The position numbers and the translations under genes were made by a program. DNA of 48,707 nucleotides from positions 1-48,707 of the IMG/VR virus record IMGVR_UViG_3300033150_000139; one strand, 5' to 3'. This stretch comes from a virus. Under the pieces are notes generated by a model. It ran no database searches. It worked only from the letters and a program-made list of their open reading frames with translations, and had not been told where the DNA came from. Shown one piece after another: positions 47,878-48,707 of this stretch; the stretch's first letter is position 1, and the number at the start of each line of letters is the position of its first letter.

Positions 47878-47906
47878 AGAGGAACTTAGTGTTCCTCTTT
47901 TTTTTT
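47878..47906 (+). terminator. Rho-independent terminator of the small rightward gene
   Basis: AGAGGAAC, loop TTAGT, GTTCCTCT, then a run of T residues ending at 47906. It separates the gene from the convergent tRNA cluster. Confidence 0.9.
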
Positions 47907-47907
47907 G

Positions 47908-47993
47908 TATCGGGTATCGGACTCGAACCGATACGAGCATTACTGCTCAACAGATTTTAAGTCTGTCGTGTCTACCACTTTCACCAACCCGAC
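47908..47993 (-). tRNA. tRNA-Leu (anticodon UAA)
   Basis: Minus strand, 86 bases. Acceptor GTCGGGT pairs with ACCCGAT (one G-T). D arm with GGTGAAAGTGGT, anticodon loop CTTAAAA within CAGA/TCTG pairs, long variable arm (TGAGCAGTAATGCTCG) typical of leucine tRNA, T arm TCGG with TTCGAGT. Anticodon TAA. CCA is not encoded. Reads UUA, the most common leucine codon in this DNA by eye. Confidence 0.92.
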
Positions 47994-47996
47994 AAC

Positions 47997-48070
47997 TCCT
48001 CACTGTAGGATTTGAACCTACGACCTTCACCGTATAAGGGTGCTACTCTAACCAACTGAGTTAAGTGAGG
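47997..48070 (-). tRNA. tRNA-Ile (anticodon UAU)
   Basis: Minus strand, 74 bases. Acceptor CCTCACT pairs with AGTGAGG, D arm ACTC...GAGT, anticodon loop CTTATAC with U33 and anticodon TAT, T arm GTAGG/CCTAC with TTCAAAT. The anticodon stem has one G-A mismatch at its far end. Reads AUA directly, not by the usual lysidine-modified CAU form. Confidence 0.88.
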
Positions 48071-48077
48071 TAGTTAG

Positions 48078-48151
48078 TACACCCTATAGGACTCGAACCT
48101 ATAACCTATACATTAGAAGTGTATTGCTCTATCCAATTGAGCTAAGGGTGC
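48078..48151 (-). tRNA. tRNA-Arg (anticodon UCU)
   Basis: Minus strand, 74 bases. Acceptor GCACCCT pairs with AGGGTGT (one G-T), D arm AGCTCAATTGGATAGAGC, anticodon stem ATACA/TGTAT with loop CTTCTAA and anticodon TCT, T arm TATAGG/CCTATA with TTCGAGT. Reads AGA, by far the preferred arginine codon here. Confidence 0.92.
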
Positions 48152-48352
48152 ATTATGTTTTTATTTCAACATAGCTATGTTGTTTTTATGTTGATTTACT
48201 TTTTCCTAACTTATTGATTCTTAGTTATTTATATTCTTTATGTTGATTATGTTAAAAAAAGTCTATCATAGATAGAGTATATAAAAGTTTCAGTACTACT
48301 ACTACTACTATATAGAGAGCAAATTATTACCATATTGTAATTTAGACGAAAG
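48152..48352. other. AT-rich noncoding region with iterons and short repeats
   Basis: No gene found. Contents: perfect palindrome CAACATAGCTATGTTG (48167-48182), ATGTTGATT at 48188-48196 and 48240-48248, an inverted repeat CTATC-ATA-GATAG (48263-48275), and a (TAC)n microsatellite (48294-48310). It separates the tRNA genes from the nuclease-like gene. Confidence 0.55.
48167..48182. repeat. Perfect palindrome CAACATAGCTATGTTG
   Basis: A 16-bp perfect palindrome whose half contains ATGTTG, the start of the iteron motif found here and at 37.5 kb. It may be a dimeric binding site for the same protein. Confidence 0.6.
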
Positions 48353-48697
48353 TTATACAAGTTCGTATACCGGTAACAATATTCCTTTAGATGTATTATT
48401 ATCTCCACCTACTACATCTCTTTTAGTTCCTAAATACTTTCTGCATTTATCTTTTAATGCCTCAGCCTTCATAATGTGAAATGATTCTCCAATAGCAATA
48501 CAATAATAGTCAGCAATACTTGTACTGATACCACTTGCTTTACCTCTGCTTTCATATTCAATAAATACATTGCCTGTTTGCTTTGCTTGTAAATCATACT
48601 TGACTTCAATTTTTTTGTGAGAGAAAATTTGAGATAGTTCTTTCTCTTTTAGTTGACCAACCATTAAGTCGTATGCAAAGTCTGAGTTGAAGTCCAT
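48353..48697 (-). CDS. PD-(D/E)XK nuclease-like protein
   Basis: A 114-residue protein. The first half has FAYDLMVGQLKEKELSQIF, then KKIEVKYDLQAKQTGNVFIEYESRGKASGIS, where E-x-K (IEVKYD) followed by TGN.FIEYE and G.aSGI is a pattern repeated in phage PD-(D/E)XK nuclease-like proteins. ADYYCIAIGESFHIMKAEAL fits the next strand and helix. It probably acts on phage DNA intermediates. It is the first gene visible at the right edge, transcribed toward the tRNA genes. Full length. Confidence 0.7.
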   Translation of the reverse strand: MDFNSDFAYDLMVGQLKEKELSQIFSHKKIEVKYDLQAKQTGNVFIEYESRGKASGISTSIADYYCIAIGESFHIMKAEALKDKCRKYLGTKRDVVGGDNNTSKGILLPVYELV

Positions 48698-48707
48698 TGT
48701 GCTAAGA

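Noticed and set aside
1-48707. Closed circular genome
   Set aside because: No direct repeat is visible between the first and last bases, and joining the ends would fuse a tail gene frame to an unrelated leader; the window may be incomplete.
1-48707. Temperate lifestyle
   Set aside because: No integrase, excisionase or repressor is recognised, and the tRNA cluster shows no attachment-site-like repeat.

Overview
The window looks like almost all of the genome of a virulent, short-tailed (podovirus-like) bacteriophage of a Bacteroidetes host, probably a marine flavobacterium. Three things point to this host: very AT-rich DNA; promoters of the Bacteroidetes type (TAnnTTTG at -7, and on the early strand also TTTG 20 bases upstream); and start codons preceded by A/T-rich leaders (often AATCAAA repeats) instead of Shine-Dalgarno sites. 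I see no integrase, repressor, transposase or CRISPR array, and no DNA or RNA polymerase gene. The plus-strand gene at position 1 is cut by the window edge. Circularity cannot be decided here.

Plus strand, 1-31.3 kb, is the late region: a C1q-like tail protein end, small genes, a 2OG-Fe(II) oxygenase next to a SET-domain methyltransferase, then probable small terminase, large terminase, portal, scaffold, major capsid protein, connector and tail genes, a GNAT acetyltransferase, three internal (ejection) proteins including a 2681-residue protein with an HEFGH metallopeptidase motif, and a small basic protein. Late genes are punctuated by promoters with a TAWCTTTGTA core and by two strong terminators.

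Minus strand, 47.1 down to 31.3 kb, is the early/middle region. Read in the direction of transcription it holds: an unrecognised gene, an amidoligase, a hammerhead ribozyme, a two-helix membrane protein, small genes, a lytic transglycosylase with a signal peptide, a class II glutamine amidotransferase fused to a gamma-glutamylcyclotransferase-like domain and a zinc ribbon, small genes including a DUF3846-like and a MazG/DUF1599-like protein, a DnaA domain IV-like protein, a recombination set (annealing protein, RecE-like exonuclease, SSB-like protein), a primase-helicase, an SF2 helicase, a VRR-NUC nuclease, a second DnaA-like protein and a PD-(D/E)XK-like protein. Three minus-strand tRNA genes, Leu(UAA), Ile(UAU) and Arg(UCU), lie near 48 kb, with another nuclease-like gene at the right edge. 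Noncoding DNA at 47.1-47.65 and 48.15-48.35 kb is rich in inverted repeats.

The most unusual signals are: (1) a 16-bp palindrome, GTGTCTTCAAAGACAC, repeated exactly 13 times inside and between genes, whose asymmetric centre follows the direction of transcription in 12 of 13 copies and whose flanks often pair with each other; (2) a complete type III hammerhead ribozyme directly after one of these hairpins, between the amidoligase and a membrane-protein gene; (3) the amidoligase / glutamine amidotransferase-cyclotransferase set next to the lysis genes; (4) the SET methyltransferase / oxygenase pair.
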